Part shown: piece by piece, positions 22,535-29,726 of the stretch
Numbering within the stretch: position 1 is the stretch's first letter
Layout of the letters: the number at the start of each line of letters is the position of its first letter
Source of the DNA: Limimaricola sp. G21655-S1
GTDB lineage: Bacteria; Pseudomonadota; Alphaproteobacteria; Rhodobacterales; Rhodobacteraceae
Assembly: GCF_027213785.1 (NCBI RefSeq)
Contig: NZ_JAPWGO010000009.1
Location: 1-64,000 of the forward strand
Reading direction: 5' to 3'
DNA length: 64,000 nt
Position numbers and translations under genes: made by a program
Notes under the pieces: model-generated
What the model was told of the DNA's origin: nothing
Databases searched by the model: none
The model's input: only the letters and a program-made list of their open reading frames with translations

Positions 22535-23328
22535 CAGGGTTTCGCCAGTTCCACGCCCGGCGCATGGGCGATGAAGAACGGGTTCTCGAAGCCCGGCTTG
22601 CCATAGCCCAGCGGGGTGTGATCGTCGAAACGGACCACGCGGCCGCCCGCGCCCGCCAGCACCGCGTGACCGGCGGCCGTGTCCCATTCCATGGTGCGGC
22701 CGAGCCGCGGGTAGAGATCGGCCTCGCCGGTCGCTACGAGGCAGAACTTGAGCGAGGATCCCGCGCTCTTCATGTCTGCGACCTCGTACTTGTTGATATA
22801 GTCGTCGGTGGCGGCGTCGCGGTGGCTCTTGGAGGCGACGACGCGCAGCGAGGTCTCGGGCGCCGAGACCGAGATCGGCGTCGTGGCGCCGGCGGTCCGG
22901 GCGTCGAACGGGCCCTGCTCCTCGACCGAGACGCCGGAGGCATCGGTGTAGAACAGGCGCTGCTTGGCGGGGGCGTAGACGACGCCGCGGGTGGGCTGGC
23001 CGTCCTCGACCAGGGCGATGTTGACGGTGAAATCGCCGCGGCGCTGCACGAATTCCTTGGTGCCGTCGAGCGGATCGACGATCAGGAAGGTCGAGACGGA
23101 CTGGCCATGGCTGTCGGCCTGCTCCTCGGTGACCAGGGGCAGGTCGGGAAAGGCCTCGCGCAGACCGGCCGAGATCAGCGCGTCGGCGGCCTCGTCGGCG
23201 GCGGTGACGGGGCTGTCGTCGCCCTTGGCGCGGACGTCGAAATCGGGGCCGTCATAGATCTCCATGATCTTCTCGCCCGCCTCGATGGCCAGGGTGCGCA
23301 TCACCTGCATCAGCCGTTCGAAATCCAT
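22534..23328 (-). CDS. cysQ: 3'(2'),5'-bisphosphate nucleotidase CysQ
   Basis: Lithium-sensitive, Mg-dependent phosphatase of the inositol monophosphatase fold that removes the 3'-phosphate from PAP (and PAPS). This relieves product inhibition wherever PAPS is used. In the 264-aa protein, metal ligands lie in VTEEQ (66-70) and DPLDGT (85-90), with WDTAAGHAVLAGAGG near the C-terminus. The ATG at 23328 follows AAAGGGA. It heads cysQ-kdsB-GT2; placement next to CMP-Kdo synthesis, with a sulfotransferase-like protein in the adjoining operon, suggests PAP recycling for glycan sulfation as well as for cysteine synthesis. Confidence 0.93.
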   Translation of the reverse strand: MDFERLMQVMRTLAIEAGEKIMEIYDGPDFDVRAKGDDSPVTAADEAADALISAGLREAFPDLPLVTEEQADSHGQSVSTFLIVDPLDGTKEFVQRRGDFTVNIALVEDGQPTRGVVYAPAKQRLFYTDASGVSVEEQGPFDARTAGATTPISVSAPETSLRVVASKSHRDAATDDYINKYEVADMKSAGSSLKFCLVATGEADLYPRLGRTMEWDTAAGHAVLAGAGGRVVRFDDHTPLGYGKPGFENPFFIAHAPGVELAKP

Positions 23329-23385
23329 GCAATCGTCCCTTTCAACAATGTGGTGCCCCGAAATCGTCATCCGCTTCGTGCAAAG

Positions 23386-23413
23386 TTGATAGGCGGAGCG
23401 ATATCCTTATGAT
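23386..23413 (+). promoter_or_regulatory. Candidate promoter of the KpsM-like permease
   Basis: TTGATA (23386-23391), a 16-base spacer and TATGAT (23408-23413) stand about 60 bases before the permease ATG, in the 147-base gap divergent from cysQ. Both boxes are close to sigma-70 consensus. Confidence 0.5.
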
Positions 23414-23475
23414 GTCCCGTCTGAAGATCGGCAAGAAATTCGTCGCCGGCCCCGCCGGCCGCCAAGCGAGGTCAG

Positions 23476-24297
23476 ATGTTCGAAAGCGAGCGCCCCCGTG
23501 GCACCGGCAGACGCGCCGCCGGACTGGCCGAGCTGATCTATCATTCCACGGTGCGCGAGGTGCGCCGGAGCCATCGCAACGCGCTGGCCGGGCTGTTGTT
23601 GAACATCGTGCAGGCGGTGATCTTCGTGCTCGCCTTCTACCTGATGTTCACCCTGATCGGCGCGCGCGGCGCCGGGCTCAGGGGCGATTTCCTGCTCTAC
23701 CTGATGTCGGGGATCTTCCTGTTCCTGACCCATACCAAGGCGGTGACGGCCGTGGTCAAGGCCGACGGCCCGGCCTCGTCGATGATGAAGCACGCGCCGC
23801 TCAACACCGCCGTGACCATCTCCGCGGCGGCCTTGGGCGCGCTCTACATCCAGCTGCTGTCGCTCCTGGTGATCCTGTTCTTCTACCACGTGCTGGTGAC
23901 GCCGGTGGAGATCGACGACCCCGTCGGCGCGATGGGCATGCTGCTGGTCGCGTGGTTCTCGGGCGTCGGCGTCGGGATGATCTTCATGGCGATCAAGCCC
24001 TGGCTGCCGGAATTCACCCAGATCGGCGTCTCGGTCTATGCCCGCACCAACATGATCGCCTCGGGCAAGATGTTCGTCGCCAACACGCTGCCCGGCTACC
24101 TGCTGCCGGTGTTCGACTGGAACCCGCTGTTCCACGCGATCGATCAGGCGCGCGGCCATGTCTTTCTCAACTACACGCCGCATTTCACCTCGGCCCTCTA
24201 CCCGCTCTGGGTCGGGCTGGCGCTGGTGTCGATCGGCATGATGGCCGAGTTCTTCACCCGCAAGCGCGCCTCCGCGAGCTGGAGCGCCGGACGATGA
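23476..24297 (+). CDS. KpsM-like ABC-2 polysaccharide export permease
   Basis: A 273-aa membrane protein with about six hydrophobic segments and the layout of ABC-2 permeases that export capsular polysaccharide or O-antigen (KpsM/Wzm type). The amphipathic N-terminus REVRRSHRNALAGLL leads into the first membrane helix, and WNPLFHAIDQARGHVFLNY near the end matches the conserved C-terminal part. No KpsT-type ATPase or KpsE/KpsD partner lies beside it, so the ATPase must be elsewhere. The last bases overlap the SH3b gene (ATGA). Export of the glycan made by the flanking genes is inferred. Confidence 0.85.
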   Translation: MFESERPRGTGRRAAGLAELIYHSTVREVRRSHRNALAGLLLNIVQAVIFVLAFYLMFTLIGARGAGLRGDFLLYLMSGIFLFLTHTKAVTAVVKADGPASSMMKHAPLNTAVTISAAALGALYIQLLSLLVILFFYHVLVTPVEIDDPVGAMGMLLVAWFSGVGVGMIFMAIKPWLPEFTQIGVSVYARTNMIASGKMFVANTLPGYLLPVFDWNPLFHAIDQARGHVFLNYTPHFTSALYPLWVGLALVSIGMMAEFFTRKRASASWSAGR

Positions 24298-24896
24298 GGT
24301 GGCTGGCGCTGCTTTTCGGGCTCTGGGCCGCGCCCGTCTCGGCCACGGTCGATGCCTGGCCGGCGCTGTTCGACGTGGCGCGTGTGGCGGCGGATGACGC
24401 GCTCAACATCCGCTCGGGCCCCGGTGCCGGCCACGAGGTGATCGGCAGGCTCGCCCATGACACGCGCGGCGTCGAGGTGATCGAGATGTCGCGCGACGGG
24501 CACTGGGGCCGGGTCAATGCCGGGGAGGGCACCGGCTGGGTGGCGCTGTCCTTCCTCGACCGTCGCCCCGGGCAATGGGACGGGGCAATCCCGCCCCTCG
24601 CCGCCTGCTTCGGGACCGAGCCGTTCTGGCGTCTCGAGACCGGTGCGACATGGCGCATGGATACGCCCGAGGAGGTGATCTTCGACGTGCCCGCCCCCGA
24701 CCTCGTGGGCAGCGCCGCCCATCGCGGCCGCTTTGCCGGGGCGGTGACGGCGGGCGGGGCGATCTGGACCCTGTCGGTGTTGAACCAGCCATGCTCAGAC
24801 GGCATGTCCTCGCGCCGCTACGGCTTCGAGGCGATGCTGATCGGCGCGGCGCCCGAGACCAGCCTCCGCACCGGCTGCTGTTCGCTCGCCCCCTGA
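24294..24896 (+). CDS. Secreted SH3b-domain protein
   Basis: A 200-aa precursor with a signal peptide (about 1-17, ending VSA). A bacterial SH3 domain (about 30-88; ALNIRSGPGAGHEVIGRL and GWVALSFL) is followed by a C-terminal part with CFGTEPFW, reminiscent of the COG3650-like lipoprotein domain, and several cysteines. SH3b domains in such proteins often bind cell-wall peptides. Its ATG overlaps the permease stop, so the two are co-translated, which links it to polysaccharide export or envelope assembly. The exact role is unknown. A tandem palindrome follows it. Confidence 0.8.
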   Translation: MRWLALLFGLWAAPVSATVDAWPALFDVARVAADDALNIRSGPGAGHEVIGRLAHDTRGVEVIEMSRDGHWGRVNAGEGTGWVALSFLDRRPGQWDGAIPPLAACFGTEPFWRLETGATWRMDTPEEVIFDVPAPDLVGSAAHRGRFAGAVTAGGAIWTLSVLNQPCSDGMSSRRYGFEAMLIGAAPETSLRTGCCSLAP

Positions 24897-24908
24897 GCCT
24901 TTCGCGCC

Positions 24909-24953
24909 AAAAGCCTTCCAAGGCTTTTGCAAAAACTCTTGCAAGAGTTTTGC
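24909..24953. terminator. Tandem palindromes between SH3b gene and alkB
   Basis: Two adjacent AT-rich palindromes: AAAAGCCTT-CC-AAGGCTTTT (24909-24928) and a second with arms AAAACTCTTG/CAAGAGTTTT (24932-24951), joined by GC. They share the pattern AAAANCNTT...AANGNTTTT. Each arm ends in A/T runs, so both strands could carry terminators for the convergent SH3b and alkB genes. They might also be copies of a dispersed genomic palindrome. Confidence 0.6.
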
Positions 24954-25561
24954 TACCGCACCACCCGCAGGGTGACATTGATCCGGCCGCCGCCCGGGAT
25001 CAGCGTCGAGGACCCCGCCCGGACCCGGTCGATGCCGTGATGCACCAGCCGCGCCGCGCCGCCCATCACCGCCACATCGCCCGAACGCAACCAGATCGAG
25101 GCGGTCGAGCCGCCCCGCTCGACCGATCCCACCCGGAACAGCGCCTCGTCGCCGAGGCTGATCGACACCACCGGGTAGGAGAAATCCCCCTCGTCGCGAT
25201 CCTGGTGCATGCCCATCTTCGCCCCTTCACGGTAAAGATTGACCAGGCAGCTGTCGAGATCGACCGCGACCCCGGCGACCGCACGCCAGACGCCGAGCAC
25301 GCTGTCGGGGATCGGCGGCCAGGGCATGCCGGTCTCGGGATGCACCGGCGCGTAGCGATAGCCGCGCCGGTCCGCGACCCAGCCCAGCCGGCCGGCGGAG
25401 GTCATCTGCACGCTCATCGGGCCGCGCCGGGTCACCGGGCGCATCATCGGGGCGGCGCGCGCCACCTCGCGCAGCTCCGCCAGCATCGCGGCCTGCGCAT
25501 CCGCATCGATGAAGCCCGGCAGCACCTTCACGCCGCGCAGCTCGATCTCCTCGCCCCTCAT
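24953..25561 (-). CDS. alkB: AlkB-type DNA dealkylation dioxygenase
   Basis: Fe(II)/2-oxoglutarate-dependent oxygenase that removes methyl groups from 1-methyladenine and 3-methylcytosine in DNA or RNA by oxidation. The iron ligands HxD lie in MGMHQDRDE, the distal histidine in ARLVHHGIDRV, and the 2-oxoglutarate-binding RxNxTxR in GGRINVTLRVVR at the very C-terminus. The rough length of 202 aa fits the short AlkB form. I chose ATG 25561 because GGGAG lies five bases upstream; ATG 25576 is nearly as good and would add five residues. It is a single gene, divergent from dnaK. Confidence 0.93.
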   Translation of the reverse strand: MRGEEIELRGVKVLPGFIDADAQAAMLAELREVARAAPMMRPVTRRGPMSVQMTSAGRLGWVADRRGYRYAPVHPETGMPWPPIPDSVLGVWRAVAGVAVDLDSCLVNLYREGAKMGMHQDRDEGDFSYPVVSISLGDEALFRVGSVERGGSTASIWLRSGDVAVMGGAARLVHHGIDRVRAGSSTLIPGGGRINVTLRVVR

Positions 25562-25624
25562 CCGCTCTCCCGCCATCCGGTTCCGGCCATACGGCAAAAT
25601 GGCGCGTCTCGGCCAATGCTGCCA

Positions 25625-25655
25625 GTTGCAGCCCGAAAATGCCCTCCCTATATAG
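25625..25655 (+). promoter_or_regulatory. Candidate RpoH (heat-shock) promoter of dnaK
   Basis: GTTG (25625-25628), about 17 bases, then CCCTATATAG (25646-25655) resembles the alphaproteobacterial sigma-32 pattern CTTG-N17-CYTATNTNNG, about 105 bases before the dnaK ATG. A heat-shock promoter is expected here from the biology of dnaKJ. Confidence 0.5.
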
Positions 25656-25760
25656 CCCAGTGATCCGCGACGGGCCCGTCCCGCCGCAAAATTCCTGTCC
25701 GGGGCAGATGCCTCAACGGGTCCGCACCGGAAAACCGCCTAGAGCTAGAGGGTTTTGAAC

Positions 25761-27683
25761 ATGGCTAAAGTAATCGGCATCGACCTTGGGACCACCAATT
25801 CCTGCGTCGCGATCATGGATGGCTCGCAGCCCCGCGTGATCGAGAACTCGGAAGGCGCCCGCACCACCCCGTCGATCGTCGCCTTCACCGATGACGAGCG
25901 TCTCGTCGGCCAGCCAGCCAAGCGGCAGGCCGTGACCAACCCGTCCAACACGATCCATGCGGTCAAGCGCCTGATCGGCCGCCGCATGTCCGACGCCGCG
26001 GTCGAGAAGGACCGCAAGCTCGTGCCCTACAAGATCGTCGATGGCGGCAATGGCGACGCCTGGGTCGAGGTGAAGGGCGAGAAGTATTCCCCGTCGCAGA
26101 TTTCCGCCTTCACCCTACAGAAGATGAAGGAGACCGCCGAGTCCTATCTCGGCGAGGAGGTGACGCAGGCCGTCATCACCGTTCCCGCCTATTTCAACGA
26201 CGCCCAGCGTCAGGCCACCAAGGATGCCGGCAAGATCGCCGGCCTCGAAGTGCTGCGCATCATCAACGAGCCCACCGCGGCGGCGCTGGCCTATGGCCTC
26301 GACAAGAAGGATTCGAAGACCATCGCCGTCTACGACCTCGGCGGCGGCACCTTCGACGTCACCATCCTCGAGATCGATGACGGCCTGTTCGAGGTGAAGT
26401 CGACCAATGGCGACACCTTCCTCGGTGGCGAGGATTTCGACATGCGCATCGTGAACTACCTCGCCGAGGAGTTCAAAAAAGAGCATGGCAGCGACCTCAC
26501 CCAGGACAAGATGGCGCTGCAGCGCTTGAAGGAAGCGGCCGAGAAGGCCAAGATCGAGCTGTCCTCCAGCCAGCAGACCGAGATCAACCAGCCCTTCATC
26601 TCGATGGACGGCAAGACCGGCACGCCGCTGCACCTGGTCATGAAGCTGACCCGCGCCAAGCTGGAAAGCCTCGTCGGCGACCTGATCAAGGCCTCGATGA
26701 AGCCCTGCCAGGCGGCGCTCAAGGATGCCGGCATCTCGACCTCCGAGATCGACGAGGTGGTTCTCGTCGGCGGCATGACCCGCATGCCCAAGGTGATCGA
26801 GGAAGTGACCAAGTTCTTCGGCAAGGAGCCGCATAAGGGCGTGAACCCCGACGAGGTGGTGGCGCTCGGCGCGGCGATCCAGGCCGGCGTGCTGCAGGGC
26901 GACGTCAAGGACGTGGTGCTGCTCGACGTGACGCCGCTGAGCCTTGGCATCGAGACGTTGGGTGGCGTGTTCACCCGCCTGATCGACCGCAACACCACGA
27001 TCCCGACCAAGAAGAGCCAGATCTTCTCGACCGCCGAGGACAACCAGAACGCGGTGACGATCCGGGTCTTCCAGGGCGAGCGCGAGATGGCCGCCGACAA
27101 CAAGATGCTCGGCCAGTTCAACCTCGAGAACATCCCGCCCGCGCCGCGCGGCATGCCGCAGATCGAGGTGACCTTCGACATCGACGCCAACGGCATCGTC
27201 TCGGTCTCGGCCAAGGACAAGGGTACCGGCAAGGAGCAGAAGATCACCATCCAGGCCTCGGGCGGTCTCACCGACGAGGACATCGAGAAGATGGTGCGCG
27301 AGGCCGAGGAGAACGCCGATGCCGACAAGAAGCGGCGCGATCTGGTCGAGGCCAAGAACCAGGCGGAGAGCCTGATCCACTCGACCGAGAAATCGCTCGA
27401 GGAGCACTCCGACAAGGTCGATCCCTCGACCGTCGAGGCGATCGAGCTGGCCATCGCGGCGCTCAAGGACGAGCTCGAGGGCGACAACCCCGAGAAGATC
27501 CGCTCCGGCATCCAGAACGTCTCCGAGGCTTCGATGAAGCTGGGCGAGGCGATCTACAAGGCCAGCCAGGCCGAGGCCGGCGAGGAAGAGCCCGCCGAGA
27601 GCGACAAGCCGCGTGACAACGATGACGACGGCATCGTCGACGCCGACTTCGAGGATCTGGACGACGACAAGCGGGGCCGCTGA
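25761..27683 (+). CDS. dnaK: Molecular chaperone DnaK (Hsp70)
   Basis: Hsp70 chaperone that binds exposed hydrophobic peptides under ATP control, aids folding and disaggregation with DnaJ and GrpE, and in this group feeds back on the heat-shock sigma factor. The 640-aa protein is full length: nucleotide-binding domain starting [11 protein letters not shown] (about 5-15), [12 protein letters not shown] near 193-204, the linker [14 protein letters not shown] near 388, the substrate-binding domain, and an acidic tail ending [14 protein letters not shown]. The ATG at 25761 is preferred to an upstream TTG two codons earlier. It is followed by a strong hairpin and then dnaJ; grpE is not nearby. Confidence 0.99.
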   Translation: MAKVIGIDLGTTNSCVAIMDGSQPRVIENSEGARTTPSIVAFTDDERLVGQPAKRQAVTNPSNTIHAVKRLIGRRMSDAAVEKDRKLVPYKIVDGGNGDAWVEVKGEKYSPSQISAFTLQKMKETAESYLGEEVTQAVITVPAYFNDAQRQATKDAGKIAGLEVLRIINEPTAAALAYGLDKKDSKTIAVYDLGGGTFDVTILEIDDGLFEVKSTNGDTFLGGEDFDMRIVNYLAEEFKKEHGSDLTQDKMALQRLKEAAEKAKIELSSSQQTEINQPFISMDGKTGTPLHLVMKLTRAKLESLVGDLIKASMKPCQAALKDAGISTSEIDEVVLVGGMTRMPKVIEEVTKFFGKEPHKGVNPDEVVALGAAIQAGVLQGDVKDVVLLDVTPLSLGIETLGGVFTRLIDRNTTIPTKKSQIFSTAEDNQNAVTIRVFQGEREMAADNKMLGQFNLENIPPAPRGMPQIEVTFDIDANGIVSVSAKDKGTGKEQKITIQASGGLTDEDIEKMVREAEENADADKKRRDLVEAKNQAESLIHSTEKSLEEHSDKVDPSTVEAIELAIAALKDELEGDNPEKIRSGIQNVSEASMKLGEAIYKASQAEAGEEEPAESDKPRDNDDDGIVDADFEDLDDDKRGR

Positions 27684-27705
27684 GGCGCCGCGAGAGCTCT
27701 AGTCC

Positions 27706-27738
27706 AAGGAGCCGGCCCGGCGACCGGGCCGGCTCCTT
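27706..27738 (+). terminator. Strong hairpin between dnaK and dnaJ
   Basis: A perfect 15-bp stem (AAGGAGCCGGCCCGG paired across loop CGA) is followed by TT-CC-GTTT. It would act as a partial terminator or an RNA-stability element, explaining more DnaK than DnaJ from one promoter. The T-run is weak, so read-through is likely. Confidence 0.65.
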
Positions 27739-27764
27739 CCGTTTCCGAAAGGTAGGACGATCCT

Positions 27765-28919
27765 ATGGCAAAACGCGACTATTACGAAACGCTCGGGGTC
27801 TCCAAGGGCGCGTCCGCCGACGAGATCAAGAAGGCCTATCGCCGCAAGGCGAAGGAGCTGCATCCCGATCGCAACTCCGACAACCCGCAGGCCGAGGAGC
27901 AGTTCAAGGCCGCCAACGAGGCCTATGACGTGCTCAAGGATGCCGACAAGAAGGCCGCCTATGACCGCTATGGCCACGCCGCCTTCGAGGGCGGCATGGG
28001 CGGGCGTCCGGGCGGCGGCGCCGGTGGCTTCCGTGGCCAGGGCGATTTCGCCTCGGCCTTCTCGGACGTGTTCGACGATCTGTTCGGCGATTTCATGGGT
28101 CAGCGCGGCGGTGGCGGCGGTCGGTCCCGCGCCGCGCGGGGCAACGACCTGCGCTACAACCTGCGCATCAATCTCGAGGACGCCTTCGCCGGCATGCAGA
28201 AGACCGTGACGGTGCCGACCTCGGTCACCTGCGGCAAGTGCCACGGCTCCGGCGCCTCCGACGGCTCCGAGCCCGCCACCTGCCCGACCTGTTCGGGCAT
28301 GGGCAAGGTCCGCGCGCAGCAGGGTTTCTTCACGGTCGAGCGCACCTGCCCGACCTGCAACGGCATCGGCCAGATCATCAAGGATCCCTGCCGGGCCTGC
28401 CAGGGCGCGGGACGCGTCGAAAAGGAGAAGTCGCTCTCGGTCAACATCCCGGCGGGCGTCGAGACCGGCACCCGGATCCGTCTCGCGGGCGAAGGCGAGG
28501 CCGGGCTCAGGGGTGGTCCTTCGGGCGATCTCTACATCTTCATCGACGTGGCCGAGCATCAGCTGTTCAAGCGCGACGGCCATGATCTCTACTGCCGCGT
28601 TCCCGTCTCGATGGCGGCGGCGGCGCTGGGCGGCGATATCGAGGTGCCGACCATCGATGGCGGCAAGAGCCGGGTGAAGATCCCAGAGGGCAGCCAGTCG
28701 GGCCGGCAGATGCGGCTGCGTGGCAAGGGCATGCCGGCGCTGCGCGGCGGCCAGCGCGGCGACATGTTCATCGAGCTCGCGGTCGAGACGCCGGTGAACC
28801 TCACCGCGCGGCAGCGCGAATTGCTGCGCGAATTCGACGAGGCGAGCGAGAAGAACAACCCGCAGAGTTCGAACTTCTTCTCCGCCGTGAAGGGGTTCTG
28901 GGACTCGATGAAGGGCTGA
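27765..28919 (+). CDS. dnaJ: Co-chaperone DnaJ (Hsp40)
   Basis: J-domain co-chaperone that delivers substrates to DnaK and stimulates its ATPase. In the 384-aa class I protein, the J domain (1-70) has the HPD motif in ELHPDRN, and a Gly/Phe-rich segment follows (about 75-120). Four zinc-binding CxxCxGxG repeats ([32 protein letters not shown]) lie within about 148-215, and the C-terminal substrate and dimerisation domains are complete. It lies 81 bases after dnaK, with an AAAGG ribosome site. Confidence 0.98.
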   Translation: MAKRDYYETLGVSKGASADEIKKAYRRKAKELHPDRNSDNPQAEEQFKAANEAYDVLKDADKKAAYDRYGHAAFEGGMGGRPGGGAGGFRGQGDFASAFSDVFDDLFGDFMGQRGGGGGRSRAARGNDLRYNLRINLEDAFAGMQKTVTVPTSVTCGKCHGSGASDGSEPATCPTCSGMGKVRAQQGFFTVERTCPTCNGIGQIIKDPCRACQGAGRVEKEKSLSVNIPAGVETGTRIRLAGEGEAGLRGGPSGDLYIFIDVAEHQLFKRDGHDLYCRVPVSMAAAALGGDIEVPTIDGGKSRVKIPEGSQSGRQMRLRGKGMPALRGGQRGDMFIELAVETPVNLTARQRELLREFDEASEKNNPQSSNFFSAVKGFWDSMKG

Positions 28920-28939
28920 GCCTCTTAAGCCCGTCTTAA

Positions 28940-28968
28940 CCATGCCCGCGAGACATTCGCGGGCATGG
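28940..28968 (+). promoter_or_regulatory. 12-bp hairpin enclosing the radC start codon
   Basis: CCATGCCCGCGA (28940-28951) pairs perfectly with TCGCGGGCATGG (28957-28968) across the loop GACAT. The radC ATG (28965-28967) lies inside the 3' arm. There is no T-run, so this looks more like a translation-blocking or dnaJ 3'-end structure than a simple terminator. Function is inferred. Confidence 0.5.
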
Positions 28969-29726
28969 CACCCGACCCGTCATTCTCCGAGCGCCCCCTG
29001 CCCTTCGACGCCGACGAAGTGGCCGAGATCGCGCCGCTGCCCAAGGGTCGCCTGCCGTCCTACATGGCCGACCACCGCCGCCGCCTGCGCGAGAGGTTCC
29101 TCTCTGGCGGCGCCGAGGCGATGCCCGATTACGAGCTTCTGGAGCTGCTGCTGTTTCTCGCGGTTCCGCGGCAGGACATGAAACCTCTGGCGCGGCAGCT
29201 GATCGACGAGTTCGGCGATCTCAACCGGGTCCTCGCGGCTCCGATCCCGCGATTGTCCGGGGTCGAGGGCGCCGGGCCCTCGGTCGTCGGCGCCCTGAAG
29301 CTGGTCGAGGCCGTCGCCCACCGCATGGCCCGCGCCCGGGTCATCGCGCGCCCCGTGCTGTCGGGCTGGGAGCCGCTTCTCGACTACTGCCGCACCGTGA
29401 TGGCGCATCGCGAGACCGAGCAGTTCCGGGTGCTGTTCCTCGACCGGCGCAACGTGCTCGTCGCGGACGAGGCGCAGGCGCGCGGCACGGTGGACCACGT
29501 GCCCGTCTATCCGCGCGAGGTGGTCAAGCGGGCGCTGGAGCTGAACGCCTCGGCGCTGATCCTCGTGCACAACCACCCTTCGGGGGATCCCACCCCGTCC
29601 GAGGCCGACATCGCCATGACCGCGCAGATCGAGGCGGCGGCCGGGGCCTTGGGCATCATGCTGCACGACCACCTCGTCATCGGCAAATCGCGCGAGACCA
29701 GCTTTCGCGCCGCAGGGCTGCTCTAG
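28965..29726 (+). CDS. radC: RadC/JAB-domain protein
   Basis: A 253-aa member of the RadC family: helix-hairpin-helix-like N-terminal half (GDLNRVLAAPIPRLSGVEGAGP) and a C-terminal MPN/JAMM metalloprotease-like domain with the metal-binding run HNHPSGDPTPSEAD near 205-218. Despite its name, a direct repair role is unproved; the family is linked to DNA processing. The ATG at 28965 has no clear ribosome site and sits in a perfect hairpin. ATG 29061 (MADHRRRLRERF) is a possible alternative that keeps the whole conserved core. It follows dnaJ by 45 bases, and its last four bases overlap the convergent OmpA-family gene. Confidence 0.93.
   Translation: MAPDPSFSERPLPFDADEVAEIAPLPKGRLPSYMADHRRRLRERFLSGGAEAMPDYELLELLLFLAVPRQDMKPLARQLIDEFGDLNRVLAAPIPRLSGVEGAGPSVVGALKLVEAVAHRMARARVIARPVLSGWEPLLDYCRTVMAHRETEQFRVLFLDRRNVLVADEAQARGTVDHVPVYPREVVKRALELNASALILVHNHPSGDPTPSEADIAMTAQIEAAAGALGIMLHDHLVIGKSRETSFRAAGLL

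Noticed and set aside
23409-24896. 495-residue frame ending in the SH3b protein
   Set aside because: Its first 295 codons read the permease gene in a wrong frame; a signal peptide at ATG 24294 marks the true start.
26115-27407. Long minus-strand frame opposite dnaK
   Set aside because: A known trap in GC-rich dnaK genes; no family features, and dnaK is intact on the other strand.
28942-29181. 79-codon frame starting in the radC hairpin
   Set aside because: Out of frame with radC and overlaps its conserved core; no protein-like features.
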